From Massilia sp. Bi118 (GTDB taxonomy: Bacteria; Pseudomonadota; Gammaproteobacteria; Burkholderiales; Burkholderiaceae_D), in NCBI RefSeq assembly GCF_918697865.1, contig NZ_CAKKMV010000001.1, positions 310,001 to 374,000 of the forward strand: 64,000 bases of DNA, written 5' to 3'. The notes beneath the pieces were generated by a model. It ran no database searches. It saw only the letters and a program-made list of their open reading frames with translations, and was not told the origin of the DNA. The position numbers and the translations under genes are program-made. Within the stretch, counting starts at the first letter, position 1. Each line of letters opens with the position of its first letter. This document shows, one piece after another, positions 17,277 to 28,640 of the stretch.

Positions 17277-17291
17277 TGTAGCTCGAATACA
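17277..17291. promoter_or_regulatory. Second palindromic site TGTA-N7-TACA
   Basis: TGTAGC-TCG-AATACA has the same geometry as the perfect site, with centres 33 bp apart (about three helical turns). This spacing would allow two regulator dimers to bind the same face of the DNA. Confidence 0.4.
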
Positions 17292-17361
17292 ACGATATTC
17301 GCCTTCACTCTTAGAAAACCACGTAAAAATCCGAGATTCCCGTAGTCCCGGACAAGTCTCG

Positions 17362-17389
17362 TTGACAGTGCATCTAGTTTTAGTACAGA
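17362..17389 (+). promoter_or_regulatory. Candidate sigma-70 promoter of the TonB receptor with overlapping operator
   Basis: A perfect -35 box TTGACA (17362-17367) is followed after 16 bp by TACAGA (17384-17389). The palindromic TCTAGT-TTT-AGTACA (17373-17387) covers the spacer and -10 box, so a protein bound there should block transcription. The resulting leader would be about 100 bases. Confidence 0.5.
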
Positions 17390-17498
17390 ATCGTTGGCAG
17401 AACGTCTAAGAAACGTTTGCTTCTTGGCTCCCGTAGTGATGGCTCTCCGGCTAGTGTTTTCGGGAAAAAACATAGATTTGTACGATTTGAGGGGACAA

Positions 17499-20288
17499 AT
17501 GAACCTTATCAATAAGCGCACGGCGCGCACTGTGCCGGGCACCATCGCATTCAAGCTCAGCCCCGTCGCAGCAGGCTGCGCCGTTTTCATGGCGCTGACC
17601 AGCCACGCCGCGCTCGCGCAGGAAACCAGCACCCAGGACGCAGCCGCGACCGGCGCTACCAATTCCGCGATCCAGACCGTGCAGGTGACGGGTATCCGCC
17701 GCGGCATCGAGGCGGCGATCTCCGTCAAGAAGAACAGCGACTCCATTGTCGAAGCGATTTCGGCTGAAGACCTCGGCAAGCTGCCGGACCAGTCGATCGC
17801 AGAATCCCTCGCGCGCCTGCCGGGCGTGACCACGCAGCGCGACGTGCACGGCAACGCATCGATCATCTCGATCCGCGGCATGTCCGGCGACTTCTCGACC
17901 GGCCTGCTGAACGGCCGCGAACAGGTTTCGACCGGCGACTCGCGCACCATCGAATTCGACCAGTACCCGGGTGAGCTGCTGTCTGGCGTCACCGTGTACA
18001 AGACCCCCGACGCAGCCGTCGTCGGCCAGGGCCTGTCGGGCACCGTCGACCTGCGCACCGTGCGTCCGCTGGACTTCAAGGGCCGCACCATGGCGGTCAA
18101 CTACCGCCGCGAAAAGAGCGGCCTGGGCCTGGACTACTCGAAGGGCAGCGGCAACCGCTTCACCTGGTCCTACATCGACCAGTTCGCCAACCGTCAAATC
18201 GGTATCGCATTCGGCTTCGCCCGTCTGCAGGGCACCGGTCCGGCCAACAGCCGCTTCAATGGCTGGGGTGGCGGCACGACGACCTACAACGGCCAGACCG
18301 TGAACATCCCGCAAAATGGCGCGGAAGGGTTCACGGAGACCTATCGTCAGGCGCGTAACGGCCTGATGGGCGTGGTCGAGTTCCGTCCGAGCCGCGAGTT
18401 CACCAGCACGCTGGACCTGTTCTATTCGCAGTATGACCGCAGCACCCGCAACGTCGGCATCCAGATGCCGCTGAACGACGGCGGCAGCGTGTACGACGCG
18501 GCAAGCACCCTGGTCAACCCGGTCATTTCGGGCGGCAACGTGATGAGCGGTTCGGTCAACAACGTGCGTCCGATCATCCGTAACGACAACGAAGTCTGGA
18601 ACGACCGTACCCGTTCGATCGGCTGGAACAACAAGCTGAAGCTGAACCAGGACTGGACCGCGTCGCTCGACCTGTCGTTCAACGACGCCAAGCGCGAAGG
18701 CGTCAACCTCGAGACCTACGCTTCGACGGCCGTGAACAACCCGACGACCATCGGCTTCACCCGCGGCAGCCTGGGCTACACCAGCAGCGTTGACCTGAGC
18801 AATCCGGCCAACATCGTGCTGACCGACCCGCAGGGCTGGGGCGGCACCGACATCCAGGCCGGTTACGTCAAGTTCCCGCACGTGTATGACCGCCTGGGTG
18901 CTGTGCGCTTCGATGTGTCGCGCGACCTGCCGGAAGGCCTGCCTTTCAGCAAGTTCTCCGCCGGCGTGAACCTGTCGAACCGTTCGAAGACCCGTTCGTA
19001 CCAGGAAGGCCTGCTGTCGATCAAGGGTGACACCAGCCGCTTCGCAACCGCGCCGGTCCCGGCGGGCAGCAGCACGATGGTGGCCGGCCTGACCGGCATC
19101 AACGTGGTCAGCTACGACCCGGTCGCCGCCCTGAACAGCGTCTACACCGTGAGCGCGAAGCAGCACCCGGACATCTACAACAAGGACTGGGTGGTGCGCG
19201 AGAAAGTCGACACCGCGTTCACCAAGCTGGGCATCGATACCCAGGCCTTCGGCATCCCGCTGCGCGGTTCGGCCGGCCTGCAATACATCCACACCCAGCA
19301 GGAATCGACCGCCTTCTCGGTGGACAAGATCCAGGGTTCGGACGACCTGCACCGCCCGACCGCTACCGTTACCGACGGTACCAGCTACAACGACGTGCTG
19401 CCTAGCCTGAACCTGATCGGCGACCTGGGCAACCAGCAAGCCTTGCGCTTCTCGCTGGAAAAGATCATGGCGCGCCCACAACTGCAGCAGATGCGTGCTT
19501 CGGGCGGCTTCGGCTACGATGCGTCCAAAGATATGCTCAGCGGCAGTGGCGGCAACCCACGGGTAAAGCCGTTCCGTGCCAAGGGTGCCGACCTGTCGTT
19601 CGAAAAGTACTGGGACAGCCAGGCCTACGTGAGCGCCGCGGTGTTCTATCGTAAGCTGGACAGCTACATCATCAACACCGATGCCTCCATGGACTTCACC
19701 CCGTATCTGGTGGGTGGGTTCGTACCGAAGAGCCCGATTACTGGGGCGCCTCTGACGACCGGTACCTTCAACACGCCGATGAACGGCACGGGCGGCAACA
19801 TCAAGGGTGTAGAGCTGGCTGCTTCGCTGCCGCTGAAAGTCCTGACCCGTTACCTGGACGGCTTCGGCGTCGTGGCCAACGTGGCGCAAAACGCCAGCTC
19901 GGTGGCGATTCCGAACACGACCGACAACGGCACCGGTGGCAACATGGCGCTGCCAGGCCTGTCGAAGCGCACCGCCAGCCTGACGGTGTACTACGAGAAG
20001 AACGGTTTCTCGGCACGTGCGGCTGAGTCCTATCGTGGCGACTTCATCGGCGATGTTGCCACCAACACCGGTGACCGCCAGCTGACCTTCATCGAAGGCA
20101 CCAAGGTTCTCGACCTGCAGTTCGGCTATGAGATCCAGTCGGGTCCGGCAAAGAACCTGTCGTTCCTGCTGCAGATGAACAACATGTCGAACTCGCACTT
20201 CAAGCGTTATCGTGACAAGAAGGACAACGTCATCGAAGACCGTCCGCTGGGCCGCAGCATCCTGTTCGGCCTGAACTACAAGATGTAA
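17499..20288 (+). CDS. TonB-dependent receptor, carbohydrate-type
   Basis: A 929-residue outer-membrane transporter. The start was set at ATG 17499, which has GAGGGGA in front and opens a signal peptide ending ALA-QE; an in-frame upstream extension to 17394 is unlikely. After the signal come a TonB-box-like TVQVTGIRR stretch, a plug domain (ISAEDLGKLPDQSIAESLAR..., about 60-180) and a 22-strand-type barrel ending in LFGLNYKM. The plug sequence is typical of the Xanthomonas/Caulobacter family of sugar-scavenging TonB receptors. Placed opposite a secreted amylase operon, it should import maltodextrins, although the ligand is inferred from context. A strong terminator follows, so the downstream halogenase needs its own promoter or read-through. 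Confidence 0.92.
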   Translation: MNLINKRTARTVPGTIAFKLSPVAAGCAVFMALTSHAALAQETSTQDAAATGATNSAIQTVQVTGIRRGIEAAISVKKNSDSIVEAISAEDLGKLPDQSIAESLARLPGVTTQRDVHGNASIISIRGMSGDFSTGLLNGREQVSTGDSRTIEFDQYPGELLSGVTVYKTPDAAVVGQGLSGTVDLRTVRPLDFKGRTMAVNYRREKSGLGLDYSKGSGNRFTWSYIDQFANRQIGIAFGFARLQGTGPANSRFNGWGGGTTTYNGQTVNIPQNGAEGFTETYRQARNGLMGVVEFRPSREFTSTLDLFYSQYDRSTRNVGIQMPLNDGGSVYDAASTLVNPVISGGNVMSGSVNNVRPIIRNDNEVWNDRTRSIGWNNKLKLNQDWTASLDLSFNDAKREGVNLETYASTAVNNPTTIGFTRGSLGYTSSVDLSNPANIVLTDPQGWGGTDIQAGYVKFPHVYDRLGAVRFDVSRDLPEGLPFSKFSAGVNLSNRSKTRSYQEGLLSIKGDTSRFATAPVPAGSSTMVAGLTGINVVSYDPVAALNSVYTVSAKQHPDIYNKDWVVREKVDTAFTKLGIDTQAFGIPLRGSAGLQYIHTQQESTAFSVDKIQGSDDLHRPTATVTDGTSYNDVLPSLNLIGDLGNQQALRFSLEKIMARPQLQQMRASGGFGYDASKDMLSGSGGNPRVKPFRAKGADLSFEKYWDSQAYVSAAVFYRKLDSYIINTDASMDFTPYLVGGFVPKSPITGAPLTTGTFNTPMNGTGGNIKGVELAASLPLKVLTRYLDGFGVVANVAQNASSVAIPNTTDNGTGGNMALPGLSKRTASLTVYYEKNGFSARAAESYRGDFIGDVATNTGDRQLTFIEGTKVLDLQFGYEIQSGPAKNLSFLLQMNNMSNSHFKRYRDKKDNVIEDRPLGRSILFGLNYKM

Positions 20289-20318
20289 TATCATGCTGTT
20301 GGCTCGACGCTGACAACG

Positions 20319-20352
20319 CCCCTTGCCAGGTATCCCGGCAAGGGGTTTTTTT
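20319..20352 (+). terminator. Intrinsic terminator after the TonB receptor
   Basis: A perfect 9-bp stem, CCCCTTGCC/GGCAAGGGG, with a 9-base loop is followed by seven Ts. It lies 30 bases after the receptor stop and 14 bases before the halogenase start. Confidence 0.9.
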
Positions 20353-20366
20353 GTATCCTGCAAACC

Positions 20367-21896
20367 ATGACTACACAGACTCCAATTCAACAACTCGTGA
20401 TCGTCGGCGGCGGTACCGCCGGCTGGATGGCCGCCGCCGCGCTGGCCCGCCTGCTGCAGGGCAAAGTCGCCATCCGCCTGGTCGAATCTGACGAGATTTC
20501 CTCCGTCGGCGTCGGCGAATCGACGATCCCGATGATCCGCCTCTTCAACGACGTCCTCGGCATCAACGAAGACGAATTCGTGCGCGAGACAAAAGCCACC
20601 TTCAAGCTCGGCATCGAGTTCAAGGACTGGAGCCGTCCCGGCGCGCGCTACATGCACGGCTTCGGCCGTTTCGGCCAGGACCTGTGGACGGTCGACTTCT
20701 TCCAGTACTGGCTGAAGGCCTGGCAGGCAGGCATTGCTCCCGACCTCGAACACTACTCGATCAACCGGATGGCGACGCGTACCAACAAGTTCATGCGGCC
20801 ATCGAGCGAAACTCCGAATTCACCGCTGGCCGAGATCATGTATGCCTTCCATCTCGACGCCGGCCTGTACGCGCGCTACCTGCGCAAGTACGCCGAAGCG
20901 CTTGGCGTGCGCCGCACCGAGGGCAAGGTGGTGGAAGTCCGCCAGCGCCCTGGCGATGGCTTCATCGAGTCGGTGGTGCTCGAGCGCGGCGAGGTGGTGG
21001 CCGGCGACCTGTTCCTCGATTGCACGGGCTTCCGCGGCCTGCTGATCGAGCAGACCCTGAAGACCGGTTTCCAGGACTGGAGCCACTGGCTGCCGTGCGA
21101 CCGTGCCTGGGCAGCACCCTGCGCGCTGTCCGGCGAGCTGCAGCCCTACACGACCGCCACCGCGCGGCCGGCTGGCTGGCAATGGCGCATCGGCCTCCAG
21201 CACCGCACCGGCAATGGCCACGTGTATTCGAGCCGCTTCATGAGCGACGACGAGGCGGCCGGCATCCTGATGGCGAACCTGGACGGCGAGGCCCTGGCCG
21301 AGCCGAAGCTGCTGCGCTTCACGGCCGGCAAGCGCAACAAGGTATGGAACAAGAACGTGGTCGCGCTCGGGCTGTCTTCGGGCTTCCTCGAGCCGCTCGA
21401 ATCGACTTCGATCCACCTGGTCCAGTCGACCCTTTCGCGCCTGCTGGCCTTCTTCCCGGACACCGGCTTCCACCAGGCCGACATCGACGAGTTCAACCGC
21501 CAGTGCGATTTCGAGGTCGAGCGTATCCGCGACTTCATCATCCTGCACTACCACGCTACGGAGCGCGCGGACACGCCGTTCTGGGACCATTGCCGCACGA
21601 TGGACATCCCGGACACGCTGCGCCGCAAGGTCGAGTTGTACAAGTCCCGAGGCCGGGTAGTGCGCGAGAACGAGGAGCTGTTCACGCCGATCGGCTGGCA
21701 GCAGGTACTGCACGGCCAGGGCGTGCGCCCGGCCGGCTACAACCCGTTGGTCGACCTGATGGAAGAAAAGGAGCTGCGCAACATGCTCGGGGATATCGAG
21801 CGTGTAATCGGCAAATGCGTGGATGTCATGCCGACCCATCAGAAGTTCATCGAGGCGGTTGTTGCGGCGGGCCAGCCAGGTACTGCTCATCGCTGA
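20367..21896 (+). CDS. Flavin-dependent (tryptophan) halogenase family protein
   Basis: A 509-residue FADH2-dependent halogenase-fold protein. The FAD site [13 protein letters not shown] is at residues 14-26. The catalytic Lys is K80 (ATFKLGI) and the conserved Glu is E345 (PLESTSIHL). The second hallmark motif WxWxIP reads WQWRIG (271-276), with Gly in place of Pro. Such halogenase homologues commonly lie beside TonB-dependent sugar receptors in Proteobacteria, where their substrate is unknown; here the gene follows the receptor by 78 bases. A flavin reductase is not adjacent. Its 3' end overlaps the convergent cupin gene by 50 bases. Activity on free indoles is possible, but chlorination of tryptophan should not be assumed. 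Confidence 0.88.
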   Translation: MTTQTPIQQLVIVGGGTAGWMAAAALARLLQGKVAIRLVESDEISSVGVGESTIPMIRLFNDVLGINEDEFVRETKATFKLGIEFKDWSRPGARYMHGFGRFGQDLWTVDFFQYWLKAWQAGIAPDLEHYSINRMATRTNKFMRPSSETPNSPLAEIMYAFHLDAGLYARYLRKYAEALGVRRTEGKVVEVRQRPGDGFIESVVLERGEVVAGDLFLDCTGFRGLLIEQTLKTGFQDWSHWLPCDRAWAAPCALSGELQPYTTATARPAGWQWRIGLQHRTGNGHVYSSRFMSDDEAAGILMANLDGEALAEPKLLRFTAGKRNKVWNKNVVALGLSSGFLEPLESTSIHLVQSTLSRLLAFFPDTGFHQADIDEFNRQCDFEVERIRDFIILHYHATERADTPFWDHCRTMDIPDTLRRKVELYKSRGRVVRENEELFTPIGWQQVLHGQGVRPAGYNPLVDLMEEKELRNMLGDIERVIGKCVDVMPTHQKFIEAVVAAGQPGTAHR

Positions 21897-22266
21897 CTTT
21901 CTCCAGCCACACCACGTTCACGCCATCCAGCGCTTCCTGGATGGCGATGTGCGTCATCGAGGTCGTTGGCGAGGCACCGTGCCAGTGTTTATGGCCGGGC
22001 GGGCACCAGACCACGTCGCCGGCGTGGATCTCGACGATCGCTTCGCCTTCGCACTGGGTCCAGCCGCAGCCGGCCGTGACGACCAGGGTCTGCCCCAGTG
22101 GGTGGGTATGCCAGGCCGAGCGCGCGCCCGGCTCGAAGGTGACGCTGGCGCAGGACACGCGCGAGGGCGCCGGCGCGCTGTTGAGCGGATCGATCCGCAC
22201 GGTGCCGGTGAAGTATTCTTCCGGGCCTTTCATCGAGGGCTGCGAGCCCACACGTTTGAGTTGCAT
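21847..22266 (-). CDS. Small cupin-domain protein
   Basis: A 139-residue single-cupin protein. Motif 1 includes [20 protein letters not shown] and motif 2 includes [16 protein letters not shown], giving the His/Gln/His set that normally binds a divalent metal. It resembles the cupins found with carboxymuconolactone-decarboxylase-type enzymes. The function may be binding or isomerisation of a small metabolite. The gene is convergent with the halogenase and overlaps its last 50 bases. The upstream spacing GGAATAAGC-ATG gives a reasonable ribosome site. No enzyme activity can be named. Confidence 0.82.
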   Translation of the reverse strand: MQLKRVGSQPSMKGPEEYFTGTVRIDPLNSAPAPSRVSCASVTFEPGARSAWHTHPLGQTLVVTAGCGWTQCEGEAIVEIHAGDVVWCPPGHKHWHGASPTTSMTHIAIQEALDGVNVVWLEKVSDEQYLAGPPQQPPR

Positions 22267-22361
22267 GCTTATTCCTTTCGTTGTGCCGGAGACTTGCCAC
22301 TATAGCCAGCAACGACTCATGAGAATAGGCGGCTCTTACTCAATGCCGATATGAGGAAATT

Positions 22362-23261
22362 TCACGAATCGCCGCGCCAGCGCAGCGCATCGACCACCAG
22401 CGCGAAGGCCGGCGAGGCCTGGCGCCGGCTCGGATAGTAGAGGTGGTAGCCGGGGTAGGTAGGGCACCAGTCTTCCAGCACCCGCACCAGCCGGCCGGTG
22501 GCGACGTGCTCCTCGACCATGTCGTCGGGCAGGGTGGCCAGGCCGGCGCCGTCCAGTGCCGCCTGCAGCTTCTGCGGCGTCGTGTTGAAAATGGCCTGGC
22601 CCTCGACCTGCACCTGCAGCTCCTTGCCGTCCCGGCTGAACTCCCAGGGCGCCAGGCCGCCGTAGGTCGCCAGGCGCAGGTTGATGCAGTTGTGGCGCGT
22701 CAGTTCCTGCGGGGTCTGCGGCAGCGCCCGGCCTGCCAGGTAGGCGGGAGAACCGACCACGGCCCGCTTCATGTCCGGCGAAATGCGCACCGCGATCATG
22801 TCGCGCGCCACCTGGTCCCCGGTGCGCACGCCGGCGTCGAAGCGCTCGGCGACGATGTCGATCAGGCCGTAGTGGATGCCGATCTCGACCTTGATGTCGG
22901 GGTAGGCCGCCAGCACCACCGACAGCTTCGGCCACAGGATGGTGGACGCCGCATGGTCGTGGGTTGTGATGCGGATCGTGCCGGCCGGCTTGTCGCGCGC
23001 TTCGCCCAGTGCGTTCAGGCCGGCTTCGATGGCCTCGTAGTGCGGCTCCAGCGAGGCGTACAGCTTTTCGCCGGCCTCGGTTGGCGCCACGCCGCGCGTG
23101 CTGCGCGCCAGCAGGCGCACGCCGAGCCGGGATTCGAGTCCGCGGATGGTATGGCTGAGCGCCGACTGCGACACGCCTAGCTGCGCCGCGGCGCGCGTGA
23201 AGCTGCGTTCGCGGGCGACAAGGATGAAGGCTTGCAGGTGATTGAAGTCGGGACGGGCCAT
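22362..23261 (-). CDS. LysR-type transcriptional regulator
   Basis: A 299-residue regulator. The N-terminal winged helix-turn-helix (FNHLQAFILVARERSFTRAAAQLGVSQSALSHTIRGLE) is followed by a periplasmic-binding-protein-like effector domain with a typical IRITTHDHAASTILWPKL start. The start was set at ATG 23261 (MARPDFNHLQ), because the longer reading adds an unrelated Cys-rich leader. The branch resembles LysR proteins that control short-chain dehydrogenases or cupin-linked genes. It is on the same strand as, and just upstream of, the cupin gene (96-base gap), so the cupin could be its target or operon partner. Confidence 0.9.
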   Translation of the reverse strand: MARPDFNHLQAFILVARERSFTRAAAQLGVSQSALSHTIRGLESRLGVRLLARSTRGVAPTEAGEKLYASLEPHYEAIEAGLNALGEARDKPAGTIRITTHDHAASTILWPKLSVVLAAYPDIKVEIGIHYGLIDIVAERFDAGVRTGDQVARDMIAVRISPDMKRAVVGSPAYLAGRALPQTPQELTRHNCINLRLATYGGLAPWEFSRDGKELQVQVEGQAIFNTTPQKLQAALDGAGLATLPDDMVEEHVATGRLVRVLEDWCPTYPGYHLYYPSRRQASPAFALVVDALRWRGDS

Positions 23262-23379
23262 GGCTGGGGAGTGTAGCAGCGTCGTATTCCGGGTGCATCG
23301 GCAGCAAATAATCCGGGCTTCCAAGCCCGCGAAAGAGTAAACTGTAGGATTGCCTTGAATTTTTAAGAGAATTTCCTAC

Positions 23380-25203
<1,824 letters not shown>

Positions 25204-25223
25204 TCCTGTCGTTACACTGTTAA

Positions 25224-25327
25224 CGTCGTTCCCGCGCAGGCGGGAACCCAAGTTTGCCGAGTAGCCCCTGGCTCAAGCGCAGGTGGCAGCTCAACGAACT
25301 TGGGTCCCCGCCTTCGCGGGGACGACG
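25224..25327. repeat. Paired-hairpin intergenic repeat, copy 2 of 6
   Basis: It has the same arms as copy 1 and starts 21 bases after the deaD stop. The centre begins GTTTGCCGAGTAGCC, similar to copy 1, so both copies have the same orientation. Confidence 0.9.
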
Positions 25328-25383
25328 CGAATCGTCTGTTGTTTAACTACACGATTTCATCGCCGCCCTAGGCATTGTCTGGA

Positions 25384-25418
25384 TTGACACTCTACAATGC
25401 CCATGTTACTTTGCTACA
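25384..25418 (+). promoter_or_regulatory. Promoter of the sugar MFS gene with overlapping operator
   Basis: A perfect -35 TTGACA (25384-25389) is followed at 17 bp by TACTTT (25407-25412). The palindromic TGTTAC-TTT-GCTACA (25404-25418) covers the -10 box. It is a degenerate relative of the TGTAGT-N3-ACTACA site and has the same placement as at the receptor promoter. Confidence 0.5.
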
Positions 25419-25462
25419 TGGAGGTAGTCTGGCACCAGTCCAGGCACCGTTAGGGGACACAG

Positions 25463-26788
25463 ATGGAAATGCACACTCACTCGCTCAAGCCGCGCCTGTC
25501 GTTCTGGCAGCTGTGGAACATGAGCTTCGGCTTCTTCGGCATCCAGTTCGGCTTCGCGCTGCAGAACGCGAATACCAGCCGGATCTTCTCGACCCTCGGC
25601 GCTTCGCCCGACGACCTGGCGCTGTTCTGGCTCGCCGCGCCCGTCACGGGCCTGCTGGTGCAGCCGGTAATCGGCTACCTCAGCGACAACACCTGGCACC
25701 CGACCTGGGGCCGCCGCCGTCCCTTCTTCTTCCTCGGCGCCATCTTCGCCGCGCTGGCCCTGTTCCTGATGCCGAATTCCGCCGCCGTCTGGATGGCAGT
25801 GGCCGTGCTGTGGATGATGGACGCTGCGATCAACGTGTCGATGGAGCCCTTCCGCGCCTTCGTCGGCGACAAGCTCGATACCTCGCAGCAGACCGCCGGC
25901 TTCGCGATGCAGACCTTCTTCATCGGCTGCGGCGCGGTGATCGCCTCGCTGCTGCCGATGTTCTTCTCGGACTACCTGGGCGTGTCCAACGTGCCGGTGA
26001 ACGGCGCGATTCCGGATACCGTGCGCTATTCCTTCTATGTGGGCGGCGCGGTGTTCCTGGCCGCCGTCAGCTGGACCGTGTTCACGGCCACCGAGCTGCC
26101 GCCGCCGGACCTCGACAGCTTCAAGGCCCAGCGCCAGCACGCACGCAGCTTCGGCGTGGCGCTGCGCGAGATCGTCGGGGGCCTCGGCCAGATGCCGAAG
26201 ACCATGGTGCAGCTGGCCTTCGTCCAGTTCTTCAGCTGGATCGCGCTGTTCGCGATGTGGATCTACACCGGCACCGCGATCGCCGACAATGTCTACGGCA
26301 CCGTCGATGCCCAGTCGGTCGCCTACCAGGAAGCCGGCAACTACGTCGGCGTGATGTTCGCCGTGTACAACGGCGTGTCGGCGCTGGCCGCCTTCCTGCT
26401 GCCCATTCTCGCGCGCGCCACCAGCCGCAAGGCCTGCCACACGATCTGCCTCGCCATCGGCGGCATCTCGCTGGCCAGCCTGTTCCTCATCCACGAGAAG
26501 GCTATGCTGATGGTGCCGATGATCGGCGTCGGCATCGCCTGGGCCAGCATCCTGACCATGCCTTACGCGATCCTGGCCGGCGCGCTGCCCGCCAACCGCA
26601 TGGGCTATTACATGGGCCTCTTCAACTTCTTCATCACGATCCCGCAGATCGTCAGCGGCCTGTTGCTCGGCTTCTTCACCAAGCACTTCTTCGGCGGCCA
26701 CACGGTGCTGACCCTGGTGCTGGGCGGCGCCTGCATGGTGCTGGCGGCGGCATTGACGCTGTTCGTCACCGACAAAGCCGAGAAGTAA
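25463..26788 (+). CDS. Maltose/disaccharide-type MFS (GPH/SLC45-like) transporter
   Basis: A 441-residue inner-membrane carrier with about 12 predicted helices. The opening SFWQLWNMSFGFFGIQFGFALQNANTSRIF and the loop SDNTWHPTWGRRRPFF (MFS motif A-like) are characteristic of the proton-linked sugar carriers found beside maltose enzymes in Xanthomonas, Caulobacter and relatives. Those carriers are related to plant sucrose carriers. It should import maltose or maltodextrin delivered by the TonB receptor. It comes 75 bases before the phosphoglucomutase start, so the pair is probably cotranscribed. An operator-like palindrome covers its promoter. The exact sugar is inferred. Confidence 0.88.
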   Translation: MEMHTHSLKPRLSFWQLWNMSFGFFGIQFGFALQNANTSRIFSTLGASPDDLALFWLAAPVTGLLVQPVIGYLSDNTWHPTWGRRRPFFFLGAIFAALALFLMPNSAAVWMAVAVLWMMDAAINVSMEPFRAFVGDKLDTSQQTAGFAMQTFFIGCGAVIASLLPMFFSDYLGVSNVPVNGAIPDTVRYSFYVGGAVFLAAVSWTVFTATELPPPDLDSFKAQRQHARSFGVALREIVGGLGQMPKTMVQLAFVQFFSWIALFAMWIYTGTAIADNVYGTVDAQSVAYQEAGNYVGVMFAVYNGVSALAAFLLPILARATSRKACHTICLAIGGISLASLFLIHEKAMLMVPMIGVGIAWASILTMPYAILAGALPANRMGYYMGLFNFFITIPQIVSGLLLGFFTKHFFGGHTVLTLVLGGACMVLAAALTLFVTDKAEK

Positions 26789-28495
<1,707 letters not shown>

Positions 28496-28519
28496 TCCCG
28501 TCACCCACGCACACCCACC

Positions 28520-28619
28520 CGTCATTCCCGCGAAGGCGGGAATCCAAGTTCGTAGCGGACTGCCGGCTTCATTGCGGCCATTCACGCAAACTTGGGTTCC
28601 CGCCTCCGCGGGAACGACG
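28520..28619. repeat. Paired-hairpin intergenic repeat, copy 3 of 6
   Basis: The left arm contains ATTCCC-N8-GGGAAT and the right arm is the GTTCCC version. Here the GTTTGCGTGAATGGCC-type centre lies, inverted, next to the right arm, so this copy is in the opposite orientation to copies 1 and 2. Confidence 0.9.
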
Positions 28620-28640
28620 TCACTTAAAAAAGGACCCTGA

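Larger units (their letters stand above)
16971..17498. promoter_or_regulatory. AT-rich divergent regulatory region, amylase operon / TonB receptor
   Basis: This 528-bp gap has no convincing gene and is much richer in AT than its surroundings. It contains several TGTAGT-N3-ACTACA-like palindromes (17107, 17244, 17277, 17373), listed separately, and a likely sigma-70 promoter for the receptor gene. It also has repeated TTTGCACCA/GGTGCAAA segments at about 17193-17232. The amylase operon and the receptor must both be started from here, so shared carbohydrate control is likely. Confidence 0.7.

Noticed and set aside
17451..20753. Long antisense frame (about 1100 codons) opposite the TonB receptor
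   Set aside because: High GC suppresses stop codons on the opposite strand. The product has no recognisable domains, whereas the plus-strand frame is a clear receptor. Similar antisense frames at 25406-28735, 41032-44442 and 45343-48867 were discarded for the same reason.
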